In this document: positions 53,262-63,212 of the stretch, one piece after another
How the letters are laid out: every line of letters starts with the position of its first letter
How positions within the stretch are numbered: the first letter of the stretch is position 1
Source of the DNA: Effrenium voratum
Taxonomy: Eukaryota > Sar > Dinophyceae > Suessiales > Symbiodiniaceae
Reading direction: 5' to 3'
NCBI GenBank assembly: GCA_963377175.1
Contig: CAUJNA010000846.1
Span: forward strand, 854,104-918,103
DNA length: 64,000 nucleotides
Program-made: the position numbers and the translations under genes
The notes under the pieces: generated by a model
Seen by the model: only the letters and a program-made list of their open reading frames with translations
Database searches by the model: none
What the model was told of the DNA's origin: nothing

Positions 53262-53370
53262 CTTGGTTGACGTTGGCCAAGATAAGTGGGGATTTCCCCC
53301 CCAAAACCGCAATTCCCCCCAAAACCGCAATAAGCAAAAATGACAAACAGTTTCCCAACAACAAGCATGA
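53262..53370 (+). repeat. Family E element with a doubled CCCCCAAAACCGCAAT
   Basis: GGTTGACGTTGGCC and TTTCCCAACAACAAGCATGA ends. The middle has two tandem copies of CCCCCCAAAACCGCAAT, a recent small duplication. Confidence 0.7.
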
Positions 53371-53679
53371 CACAGGTATGTGTCAAAGTTCAAAGTACCC
53401 AAAAAATGGGTGGTGTGCTTTGGCTTCCACTGAAACGCCAACCCTGGGTTTGCGGTTTGCCAAAATACCACGCAGCCATGCAAAGGTTATGTAGGTTATG
53501 TACCCTTCCCCAAACCTATGGCTATGATAGGGCTATCTACCTGCAGGTCTAGAAGCATCTGATCCCTTCACGGGGGATGGGTTTCTTCTCATCAGTTGGG
53601 AGGGAGTTCATTAAAAGGCAAACATGGTGGCCATATTCCCTCGCCGATTCCTGAGCCAAAGGACCAGCCAAACTGCATT

Positions 53680-53822
53680 TGAGTCACAATCAAAACCCGG
53701 AAGTAAAATGGTCTACCCAGAACCATGTAAAGAATTAAGAAGGCGGATACCCGCAGCTGTTTATGGCAAGGGGATTGCCCCTTACCTTCATCTGCCCGAA
53801 TCGGTTTTGAGCCCGTGGCTCA
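53680..53822. repeat. Family F element, complete
   Basis: TGAGTCACAATCAAAACCCG and CGGTTTTGAGCCCGTGGCTC form the inverted ends. AATGGTCTACCCAGAACCAT and GAAGGCGGATACCCGCAGCT lie inside. Partial copies occur at 6441, 8860, 15797 and 60316. Confidence 0.75.
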
Positions 53823-54190
53823 GTTTAGGATGCAGGGTGTGTCCTTGTTTGTGGGTGCCAGCCTTGAGCATCCCCCACCTTTGGAACAATGAGAATGTCG
53901 ACACCCCAGCCCTTTCCAAGGTTCCAAAGCCCAACATCAATGGTAGCATATGACCACATTTGGGGGTTGATCGAAATACTTCGTTCCCCCAATTTCTGGC
54001 ACCATATTTGGGGATTGATCAATATGTCTGGCCCCCAGATGACCTTCAGCGACCTTTTCCACCTAGTGGCCATTATCATCTTTCTAGTGGTTTCGCCCAA
54101 TGGTCATCCCATATGATGGACCTGTTGCTCAACCCCCATTTGCCGGTACCCCAAACCGAATTACTAGCTCTCTCTCAAAATGCAAGTTGG

Positions 54191-54268
54191 ATACCCTCCC
54201 ACCCATAAGCATGGAACCTGACACGGGGGTCCTCAAAGACGTTCCATGTTCATTGGTGGGAGGGTAAT
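54191..54268. repeat. Family J short palindrome
   Basis: ATACCCTCCCACCCATAAGC and TCATTGGTGGGAGGGTAATT are inverted, continued by ATGGAACCTGA and GACGTTCCAT. It is about 78 bp in all. Confidence 0.8.
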
Positions 54269-57200
54269 TCTCCCCAGCTCCGCAATGGCTCCCTTCCAAC
54301 CACCAGCCAGCATAGCAGCTGTTGTTGCTCCACTCTGTGAATTGGCGGCCGGAAACAAGGCTGGAAGCTGTGATCTGTCCCCAAAGCTTTGTGGAAAAGG
54401 GACTCACATGCCGTGTCTCTGCTTTTTGGGGTTACCCTCCCTCCGTTGCCATGACACACAACAAACGGGGGGGGGGGGTCCCTTTTTGCGGAAACATGAT
54501 CCGGGTATCCCCACTCGTTTTATGGTGAGGAAGCGTACTAATTTTCGTGCCGCGAAATTGAGGTAGATTCAGTGCCAATCGGAAGAAGAAAGAAAAGAAT
54601 ATCCGATCCCCAAAGGGAACTCCTGCTAAGCCTTTGAACGGGTTTGTCTATGGGTTTCGGTTGGGGAATCCAAACAGTCATGAGCCACGGAGCACCCAGA
54701 AGGCAAAAGGGCGGACATCAGTTGAGCGACCCCTTCGCCTAAATATCTTTCAAACCACTGATGCTTCAACAACTTCCTTTTGGGTCTCGTTTCTATCGGC
54801 CTGGGCAAATTCTATCATTTCATCCACCGAAAACGTTGGGCTCCTTACACGACAAAAGAAGCTTCATGGGTGGCGTCGCGCGTTGCCTCCGAAGCGTGAA
54901 GTCATTATAGCCAGCAATTCAATCACGGGTTCTCCAGTCTATTGAGGGAGTTGTCAATCCCATCAAACAAGAGATGGTTCTATGGGTTGATTTCCCATTC
55001 CCTTCACCCATCGTTCTCGCCTGTTTTCCTGTGGGTTTGGCCAAATCTCTGAAGAGAAGGATCCCTGCAGAGAATACAACATGAATGGCTCGAACGGAAC
55101 TCAGAAGGTTGCCGCCCATGTTGAAGGCTCAACCTTTGGATTTGCAGCTCCCGGATTTGAAGGGTCTTGCGAAAATAGGGATCGAACAACCAGCAAGCCA
55201 GAAGACCCAAAGCCAAACCACCGGAAGCCAAACCCCTCCTTCTGAGGAAAGCGATCGATATATCTGGGCTTCTCCCCTTCGATTTTCTGCTCAAAGTTTA
55301 GCTCACTTGTAGAGGTTTCATGGGGAAACTACTAAAATCCCTTGAACCTAAAGACCCAAGAAAAATGGCTGGGAGCCACCAACATGTAGATTGCAGGCCT
55401 TCGGCCATGATGTTGACCCCCTGTTAATCAACTTCTGTTTATTGATAGGGGGGTCCCCCACCCCCTATTAATAAACAGCTTGGTTGCTTAATATGGGGTC
55501 AACATGAATCCTCAGTTACTGGCTTGGGGATTTCAAGCCCTGTCTTTTGTAGAGGCCGACATGGGAAACCCCACAACCGAACCCAAACCACCAAAAACAA
55601 AAAAAAAGCACCCCTCCTCCACCAAACCACCAAACCACCTGCAAGCAAACCATCTGCCAGCGACGCTTGAGTGCTCCCACGCCTGGCGGTCGCGTCAGGC
55701 ATATCACGTGGTGCGCTCCACACCTCGGCAGCTCCGAGTCGCACGAGGCGCTTTTTCGGCGTCTTACGTTGCCTTGTCTTTTCGGGCGCTTGTGCCCTTA
55801 GCGGGCTCAACGAACGAAAGTTATCTCAAAATTCAGAAAACCCCAAATCCTAGGTTTTTGTTTCCAAGAAGAAACATAAAAATAAGATGCAAATAAATGG
55901 AAAACTATTGTTGGCGCTGCGGGCAAAACCAAGCTGAAACCAGGGCCATCTGGCACCAACCTAAACGGACACCCCAACCATGTCCTTCCCGTCTCCCAAA
56001 GCCGCACCCTCAACAGGCTTACCCCAACAAAACACCCGAATTCAGGGTGTCTCTTTTTTTCGGGGGCCCGAGCTCCACACACCCAGACCCTGCCCTTCCG
56101 GTCAAAAGGAATTTGATGGCAAAGTAACGCAAGGAGTTTAGCGAAATAGAGGACACCCCTTGAGTTCGGACCCAGGAATACAAGGTGATCACCTTTTGGG
56201 GGCACTGAAAATGGTTGCCCAGTCAGAAAAAGCAAAGGTCAAAAAGCCAGCTTTGGCAAGTGGGAAATAGAGGAAACCCCTTAAACTGTTCTAAAGGGAA
56301 ACCAAAATGAGATTCACCACGAATAGGTTTTTTCTTTTGGGGCGAGGGGGAGAGACGTCCCCTATTTTGAGGAACACCCAAATCAGTACACGCATGATTG
56401 TCCTTTGGTGCAAGCTGGGGCCCCTTTGTCCCACGTCTAAGGTACTCCAAGAACGTATCGTTTGATTCTGTTGCCTATTCAGACCGTGAAATCTAATATT
56501 ATGGTTTTGAAGGAGACCCCAGCCCTTTCCGAGAACCTGTTTAGGATGCGAGTCACGCTTCTACAACCACCGTCGCAACAAATGCGCAGCGGCTACGGCA
56601 AACAGCCACTGTCCGCGGGTTTAACGTGGTCCTTGTTGGCTTGTCTTATGGTTTCCCTTTGGGTTCCCTTAAGCAACCCAAGGGCTCCCTCGCAAAAAGA
56701 CACACGTTTCTACTTCCTTAGAGCACGGAGTCAAACGATAAGCCATGCTTCCGTGATTGAAAAGCAGGGAAGCAAGTGTGAACCCCTCTGCGGACACCAT
56801 TGAAAAACAACCCCTCTTTGCGGGAGTAACCCAGGCTGTAACATGTATGTTACGTGTGTGTGGTGTTCTTCTCACAATTGATTTCAGACGCACCAAAAAG
56901 GGAACACCCCCCAATCAAAATCAACCTATTATTGAGTGGGGCTACCTGGTAATCTCGACACTTACTAGCTGTGCCGAATCCCAAGTTAGGTGGAAGGTCA
57001 CATCGGTTCTGTCCCAACCCCCCCCACTATGGCACAAGCAACCAGTCACACATCCGACAACCCATTGCCCACCTTGACCGCCCAAAACAACTGGTCCCTT
57101 GAGAGAACCCCACTTGAGAACCACGCCAAAAGGAATTGGCAACCAAAAGCATGAAGGCCATACCTATATGGGCGTGTCTTCTTTTTACACACACACACCC

Positions 57201-57370
57201 AAAAAAAAACACAACTGGTTTCCTTGTAGTTGTCCGTTAAAACCACCAAAAAGGGGTATCCTCAAACAAAGACACACCCAAATATCTCCTAGGAAGAACC
57301 CCCGAGCTTCGGAACCAAGACTCATATTCGCCCCTGCCGATCCAAAGCCTGCGGTACCTAGCTGCTTAAA
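54269..57370. other. Stretch with few recognisable elements
   Basis: Contains a family G stretch (about 55270-55385), a family N copy (55411-55506) and a GC-rich patch at 55660-55790. That patch reads plus as RQAYHVVRSTPRQLRVARGA and minus as KKRLVRLGAAEVWSAPRDMP. No gene is convincing. The frame at 54634-54945 is open but unassigned. Confidence 0.45.
55411..55506 (+). repeat. Family N element, short form
   Basis: ATGTTGACCCCCTGTTAATC and TTAATATGGGGTCAACAT ends. An inner mirror AACTTCTGTTTATTGATAGG and CCCCTATTAATAAACAGCTT makes almost the whole 96 bp palindromic. Confidence 0.8.
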
Positions 57371-57504
57371 TACAGTGGATGGAACAAATCCGTTTCGCAC
57401 CGCTTGGGAACAATGGGAAACCGTTGTTCATTGGTATTTACAAGGGAGTCATCATTTCCAGGGTTGCTGAGGTGGTGCGAAATGGATTTCGTCCATGCAC
57501 AGTA
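57371..57504 (+). repeat. Family B element
   Basis: TACAGTGGATGGAACAAATC and CGTCCATGCACAGTA ends, with CATTGGTATTTACAAGGGAG inside. Confidence 0.8.
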
Positions 57505-57943
57505 TGAAGGGTACATAGCTACCAACACTTTGCTCCTACATGATGAGTGAATTCGGCTGTCAAGCACCCTTCTTCTCATGGCCCTTCACCTCACCCCCAC
57601 TTGGTGGTTTTGGATTAGGGGTGTCTTGCCCATTTGGCGTTCAAATCCACAAACCACCAATCCAAACCACCAATGCTGACTTACGGCACCCCATGATTCG
57701 CAGGTTAGCCCTCTGTGGGATTGGGGGGCCCTATCAGGGGCCCTTGACAACCCGAGGGACTGAAGAACCCCCCATGTCTTCCTAAAAGAAACACATTGAT
57801 TACATGAACCACGCATGCAACCACAACCACACGTAACAACGAACCACACCAAACCAAACCTAAACCCAACCCAAGCCAAGCCAAGCCAACCCAAACCCAA
57901 CCCAAGCCAACCAACTTGCTGACGCCACCGCCTCCACTCAGAT

Positions 57944-58065
57944 CTCCTCGGCCGGGCCGGGCCCCCCAGGGCCCCAGGGCCCCCCAGCTCGAGGCCCTCC
58001 ACCGCCAGCACCCCGTGGGTGCCCCGGTTCCGCGAGGCCGGGCACTCCCCGTGGAAGTCCACCAC
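57944..58065 (-). CDS. Candidate minus-strand exon
   Basis: After TTAGGCCGCAG on the minus strand the frame reads VVDFHGECPASRNRGTHGVL, AVEGLELGGPGALGG and PARPRR. Codons are nearly all G/C-ending (GTG GTG GAC TTC CAC GGG GAG TGC). The right end is unclear; GA (CGAG|GAGATC) or a later GT are possible donors. Family unknown. The plus-strand C-rich tract just downstream (57850-57920) is low complexity. Confidence 0.45.
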
Positions 58066-58496
58066 CTGCGGCCTAAGATCCATCCGAGGTCCGTCTGTCC
58101 GAGCGAGCGAAGCGGCCCTGGGTGGGGCTTAAGAAACCCGGGCTCTTTCCGAGCGTCGGCCCGAAATGGTCTTTAAAAAAAGCAAACATGTTCCTCTGAC
58201 GCGGGCAGCCTTTGTTTGGGGGTTACTTAGGGAAACCGAGGGAACAACCATAAGGTTAGAAGATTATAGTTGCTTACGACAAGTGAAGGAACTAGGTTGT
58301 AATCTGCCTGCAATCAGTTGCCAACTCTACTTGAACCGATGAGTAGGTTATAGCCCACTGTACTAGCCACACACAAACTTGTCTGCGCCACATTCAAGAA
58401 GCCCATGGGTGATCACCACTAATTGCCACAAGCACTTTCCCAAGACATATTCCAAGACCCTCCTAAGCCTCCACGATTTGCATCTTAACCAACTGA

Positions 58497-58624
58497 TGTT
58501 GACTCATCAACCCCCAGTTTCTGAATTGGGAGGCGTGGCCCCTCCAAAAGTGGTCTGATTCCCCACGAAAGCCAGGGGTAGCCCCTATTGATAAGCTGGG
58601 GGTCATTAATATGCGGCTCAACAT
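58497..58624 (+). repeat. Family N element abutting family A
   Basis: ATGTTGACTCATCAACCCCC and TATGCGGCTCAACAT ends, with CCTCCAAAAGTGGTCTGATT inside. The family A element at 58625 begins immediately after its terminal base. Confidence 0.75.
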
Positions 58625-58746
58625 CTAGGTCCTCCAGTAGAGAGGTGAGAATAAGGGTACCAACTTTTTTCTGTAGTCTATTTTAGTAGGGGAACCCTCC
58701 CCCAAAAAAGAAACGGTAAAAGGGCACCAATCGCTGGGGGACCTAG
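58625..58746 (+). repeat. Family A element, well preserved
   Basis: CTAGGTCCTCCAGTAGAGAG and ATCGCTGGGGGACCTAG ends. The variant GGCACCAATCGCTGGGG is the same right half that is amplified at 32.5 kb. Confidence 0.9.
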
Positions 58747-59054
58747 TCAGTGACCCTGAAAGAAAGCAGATGAACGCCGTTGGGGTTGACGACTTGTGGT
58801 CCTCGGAAGCCACACAAAAAAGGGAAAAGGATGCCACCAAGCAGCAGGCATGGAAGGGAAAATGATGACAAGTGGTTCCTGGCTGAATCAAAGGGAACAT
58901 GATGGGAAGCCAACAATCAAGGGCTTTTTCAGGGAGAGGGGTGGAGGCATGAAAATCACCGTCGAACATTGCAACTTGTAAATGGCGGTGTCCCTTCATT
59001 TTGGCGGAAAAAGCCATGTTTCAAATGGGCAAAATGTATCTTTTAAGGAGCCCT

Positions 59055-61048
59055 GTGGAGGTTATGTACCATTCATATTTTTCCGGGGTAAATATACTGC
59101 CTTACTTTTCCACGCCTGCAAAACCCAGCAAATACCAACTTGACAGAAGGCAAGAAGTGAAATGACAAAATGCAAAGTCCGGTGGTGACCCTGCTAAAAA
59201 TAAGACTCCTTTTGGTTGACCAGCGCTAGTGGTTGAAGCCCACACCAAACGAAGGGGGAAGGAAGGCTTGACAGTGAACAACCGGGGGAATTCGATGAAC
59301 AAAGTTGAAGAGACGAAAACGCTACAGCAATATTTGCAAAAAGGAACCCCCCCAAGCCCCCAAACCACCCATTGTTGAATCTCCTGGGGAAAGCCCTCAA
59401 TTTTCCATGGAGAGCCCGGGTCTAACCAGACTGCATCCAGACACAAACCCAATTTGCAACCAGTGCCCCGGCCCCAAATTGTTCATTCCATTTGCTTCGG
59501 GAACCCAAGCACAGTTAGGGATCCAACATGCCCTGAACATGGGAGATCAGCAACCGTTGCCACCACCACCCCTTCCACAAGAACAGAGGGATTCTGGTCC
59601 ACAACATGGGGTATGGTTCTTCTTGGATTCGGACCGTTCAAAACCAACAGGGGTGCCAACAAAAAGACAAGCCCATTCAGTGATCCATAGCGAGGAACCT
59701 GCGTCCGAAGAACAGCTTCAGTTCTCCCGAGAGAAAAACAAAAATGTCAATGTCTGTCTGATGAGGGGACGCTGTCCACGGAGTTTCTGGGAATTTAGGG
59801 TAGGTACTTCCCATCCTCAATTTCTTCCCATCCTCCACTTCCTCTTGATGAATGTGAACCCCCCTCTTCCATGAAAACGGAAAGGATTCCCCCTCCACCT
59901 AGCATCCCCTTGGTAACTTGGCGGGAATTAGGACCCCAGCAAAAAAAGGCCTGGCGGAAGATAAGCCAGGCGAATAAGATGAAATCAAACCTCAGAGAAG
60001 TCTCCTAGCGATCCACTGAAGCTTGGGCACCCGGCACCAGGGCCTGCGGCGACTCCTCGCCTGGCACTTCAAAGAGCCAAGTGGCTTAGAACCATAACCC
60101 GGTACCAAAACGGTTACCCTCCCATGACACGGACTTAAACCCGTTTCCCTTTGGGGGAAATCAACTACTCCTGGGTTTAAGTCCATTTGGGGGTTGTCAT
60201 GGTTTTGAGGCTACCCACCACCAACATGGAAATGCACAGATCCCTGTAGAAAGACGACAGACTCCTCTTGGAAAGGGCCTTTCTACACTTCCATGTTAGT
60301 TGGTGGGAGGGTAACCTGGAACCGTATGAAGAACTTTCGGAAGGCAAATATCCGCACCTATTTAGCCTTCCTTTACCGGGGTCTGATTGTGACTCAAGTG
60401 GGCTACAACACAAAACCCGCTGTTAGAATGGTCTACCTACCCAAACCAGGAAAGCAGCTGCTGGGGAGGTCCTCGACAACCGCAGAAATCGATTTTGACC
60501 AAAAAGGCAGCCAGCAAGAAGCTGCTCTACTCGCATGCCCGCCCACGCAAGTAGAACCAAACCATGACCACAAGGGAACCAACCCCAGTTACGTCACTTT
60601 TAGACATGGCTAGGAAACCCAACCACTAAACCGCTAAAAAGCTAAGCTAAGGAACCGGATGGCTGGGAGCCACCAAGGGTCGTGGGTTCTTCCCTGTTTA
60701 GAGCTACCCGGATAGAAAGTCACCCAAATCATAATAGAACGAACTGGGCAACTGGGTTGTGGATTTTGCCGTGTTGGTCACAGAACGTTGCCAGGAGTTC
60801 CGAGCCTTTCTTTTTTGTTTAGAGGATGGCACCTGGTTCTCTTGGTCAGTGCCGACAAAGGGTTCAACCTGCCAGATTGAGATGGGTGCTCCAAAGAGTT
60901 CCCTTCAAGACGAATGGAACACCCCCCCCTTGATCAACCAAGGCTTTATGCATCCGGGGTTCCAGCATAGTGGTAACTAGTGGTTCTCTGGGTTCAAGAA
61001 AAAGATCCCAGTTTGATCATCCGACAGGTCCAAGGGCCAACCAAATGT
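59055..61048. other. Stretch with repeat fragments only
   Basis: Contains the family J palindrome at 60112, a reversed family F stretch (60316-60440) and a family G end (60655-60680). The frame at 59305-59874 is open for 189 codons but shows no family signature and is compositionally like the surrounding repeats. Not called as a gene. Confidence 0.45.
60112..60317. repeat. Family J long palindrome
   Basis: GGTTACCCTCCCATGACACG and TTGGTGGGAGGGTAACC are the outer arms. GGACTTAAACCCGTTTCCC and TGGGTTTAAGTCC are an inner pair, as are ACTTCCATGTTAGTTGG and CACCAACATGGAAATG. It is a set of nested inverted repeats over about 205 bp. Confidence 0.7.
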
Positions 61049-61157
61049 TAGGTGGTTCAGTAGAGAGGTTAGAATAAGGGTACCCTTTTTCTTCTGTAAT
61101 CTATTTTAGTCGGGGAACCCTCCCCAAAAAAGGGTAAATGGGCACCACTGGACCTAG
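61049..61157 (+). repeat. Family A element, diverged
   Basis: GGTGGTTCAGTAGAGAGGTT and GGCACCACTGGACCTAG ends, with AATCTATTTTAGTCGGGGAA inside. Confidence 0.75.
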
Positions 61158-62014
61158 AAATTGGTCTTCTGAAGCCCTTTTTTGGGTGGGTGTAAAGGAC
61201 ACCGCTCATGTCCGTCTCAAAAAGAGACCGCCACTTTTGGGTCTCCAAATCCCTTTTTGACACATGGGATCCCTGTTGGGTGTTGATTCCCACCGTGATC
61301 CGGAGTCCCACACGAGCTTGTTTTTAGCTCACTTCCTGAGTGGAGTGGCCAAGTGAGCGGTTTGGAAATTAAAGGTTAACCTTTTGGGGCTCAATTCGGC
61401 TTGGGTAACTGAGAAACAAGTTAATCCTGTCTGCTCACCACTCACTCGTGTTTTTTTTGTTTTTTTTTTGTTTTTTTTTTCTTGGCGTTCATTTAAAACC
61501 ACCAAAAACGGGGGTACCCTCAAAAACAACCAGACCTACACAGGGTCCGGGACCCAAAACCCAGCTTCCTCATGAGGGCCTTCGGGGTAGCATGCTAAGC
61601 TGGGGGGAAAAAAAGAAGAAGACACGTAACAACGCGCACCCAAGTGAATGGTCCCAACTGCGAGGCCCAAATCAGGGATCCGGATGCATGAAAAACACCG
61701 ATCGAACATTGCAACTTGTCTATTTGGTGGTTTCCAACTTTATTCTGGTGGAAAAAGCAACATGTTTCAAATGGATGGGCAAAATGGAGATCTTTTAAGG
61801 AGCCCTGCAAAAAAAGGAATGTTGATCAACCCCCATGTTCAAGTCCAGCAACCCCCATCCGTAAGTGTTTTTTTGGCGAAGGGAATCATTGGCTGGAACT
61901 AGGACCCCAGCCCAAAAATATGTTTTTGCCTGGTTAGTGGAAAGCCAAGGGGACCCCAAAAAAGATTAAACAAAAAAAAACAGGGGAACTAGTTCTGGGG
62001 AAGAATCATGGCAC

Positions 62015-62132
62015 CTCGTGCCGCGCGCTCGCGCGAAAAAGCGAAGCAATCGCTGAGCGTCCCGGGTCCCGGGCCAGACTGGCCCAGCCCCAGCTGGCCA
62101 TAGAGGTTGCCGCCGCAGGACCAGAGCCGCAC
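62015..62132 (-). CDS. Candidate minus-strand exon with an RCC1 repeat motif
   Basis: On the minus strand GACTCCTCAG is followed by 118 bp reading VRLWSCGGNLYGQLGLGQSG then PGPGTLSDCFAFSRERAAR, and then a GT donor (GCACGAG|GTGCCA). LWSCGGNLYGQLGLG is a textbook RCC1 blade (V-x-x-W-G-x-N-x-Y-G-Q-L-G-L-G), here with Cys for the first Gly. RCC1 propellers serve as Ran guanine-exchange factors or protein-binding modules. One blade does not decide which. Codons are G/C-ending. Both splice borders look canonical, so I read it as an internal exon of a minus-strand gene. Confidence 0.6.
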
Positions 62133-62449
62133 CTGAGGAGTCACTCCATCTAGAAAAACTCGTTTTTTTCACCTGGTTTAGTACTCTTTTAATGTGGGTC
62201 TCACCTGCTCATTTTTGCTTTTTGTGGATTTTACCCGTTTTTTCTTTTTGTGAGTGCTATTTTAGCACTCTTTTAAGGTCCTACAGGGGTGGATCCACAA
62301 AAACCGCATCCAAACCGTTTCCTAGACTGAATGGTGAGGAATGGGTGGTGGCAATCATGGGAACATAGATGGGGTTCCCTGAAAAATGGGGCATAAAAGC
62401 CCATCTAAACCAGTGGTGTTCCATCTATTTCTATGCAGACATGGATACC

Positions 62450-62520
62450 TACTGTGGATGGCTGCGAAATCCAGAAATCGCACCACCTAAGAAACCCGGA
62501 TATGACCCCCATGTAAATAC
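62450..62520 (+). repeat. Left half of a family B element
   Basis: TACTGTGGATGGCTGCGAAA, then CGCACCACCTAAGAAACC; the right half is absent. Confidence 0.7.
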
Positions 62521-62859
62521 CGATGCTCCAAATGCGCTCGGCTCGGCGACATTGTTTGCTTGTTTGGGGAGTTGTTCGGAGCCCAGCAAAACGGAGTCTT
62601 CGGCGTTCCGGGGTGGCTTCCGCCTTCCTTTTTTTTTGAGGGGGATTTCGGACCCCAGCAAAATGGATTTTGGCTTTAACTGTTGGTTTCCTTTTAAAGC
62701 CAGAAACCAACGGAGGGGGGTGGGGGCAACCAACTCCAAGAAAAGATAGACCCACATGTCCTCAAATGAGGCTCGAGGAACCCCTCGGCTTGGCTTTCTG
62801 AGAAATAGAAAGGAACGACGCAAGTCCATGTAATTTGTAGGCCCTGGGATTCAAAAACC

Positions 62860-62954
62860 ACCTGGAGTCTCCCTAAGGACCCTTTACAAATGGGTCAACG
62901 ACCCCATTATTTTGGGTAATGACCCCATTTTTTAAGGATCATGGAGACTCCAGG
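62860..62954. repeat. Family I element, well preserved
   Basis: ACCTGGAGTCTCCCTAAGGA and ATCATGGAGACTCCAGG ends. ACAAATGGGTCAACGACCCC, ATTATTTTGGGTAATGACCC and CATTTTTTAAGG inside match the 52258 copy almost base for base. Confidence 0.85.
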
Positions 62955-63068
62955 CACTATTGAAGCAAAGGAGTTCGTAGAATCACCATTATTTTCCTAA
63001 GGAGTGTCAACAGGGTAGGGTTCCCTATCTTGACACACATCCAAATGGAGGTGTCCGGGAAGGATCAC

Positions 63069-63212
63069 CTGGCCGGGTTCTCACTCGTCGCATAGTCGTA
63101 AATATGTTCAGCGCGCACGCCGCGTGATGCAGGAAGCGGGTGGCTCCAACCCGGAAGTCGGACTTGCCGAAGGTTCTGCGCCGCACGCCCAAGTCTGCGA
63201 ACATGCCTCGCA
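63069..63212 (-). CDS. Candidate minus-strand exon
   Basis: 144 bp (48 codons) on the minus strand between a CTAGTCAG acceptor and a GGCCAG|GTGATC donor. All three frames are open. One reads RRLGRAAQNLRQVRLPGWSH and RAEHIYDYATSENPA; another reads MFADLGVRRRTFGKSDFRVG. No family is recognised. It lies about 940 bp upstream of the RCC1 island on the same strand, so the two could be neighbouring exons. Confidence 0.4.

Noticed and set aside
54634..54945. Frame containing TTDASTTSFW, considered as an RNase H-like or retroelement fragment
   Set aside because: A single Asp-Ala-Ser match without neighbouring motifs is too weak; codon use is like the flanking non-coding DNA.
59305..59874. 189-codon plus-strand frame
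   Set aside because: No family signature, mixed codon use, and fragments of dispersed repeats nearby; open by chance is likely.
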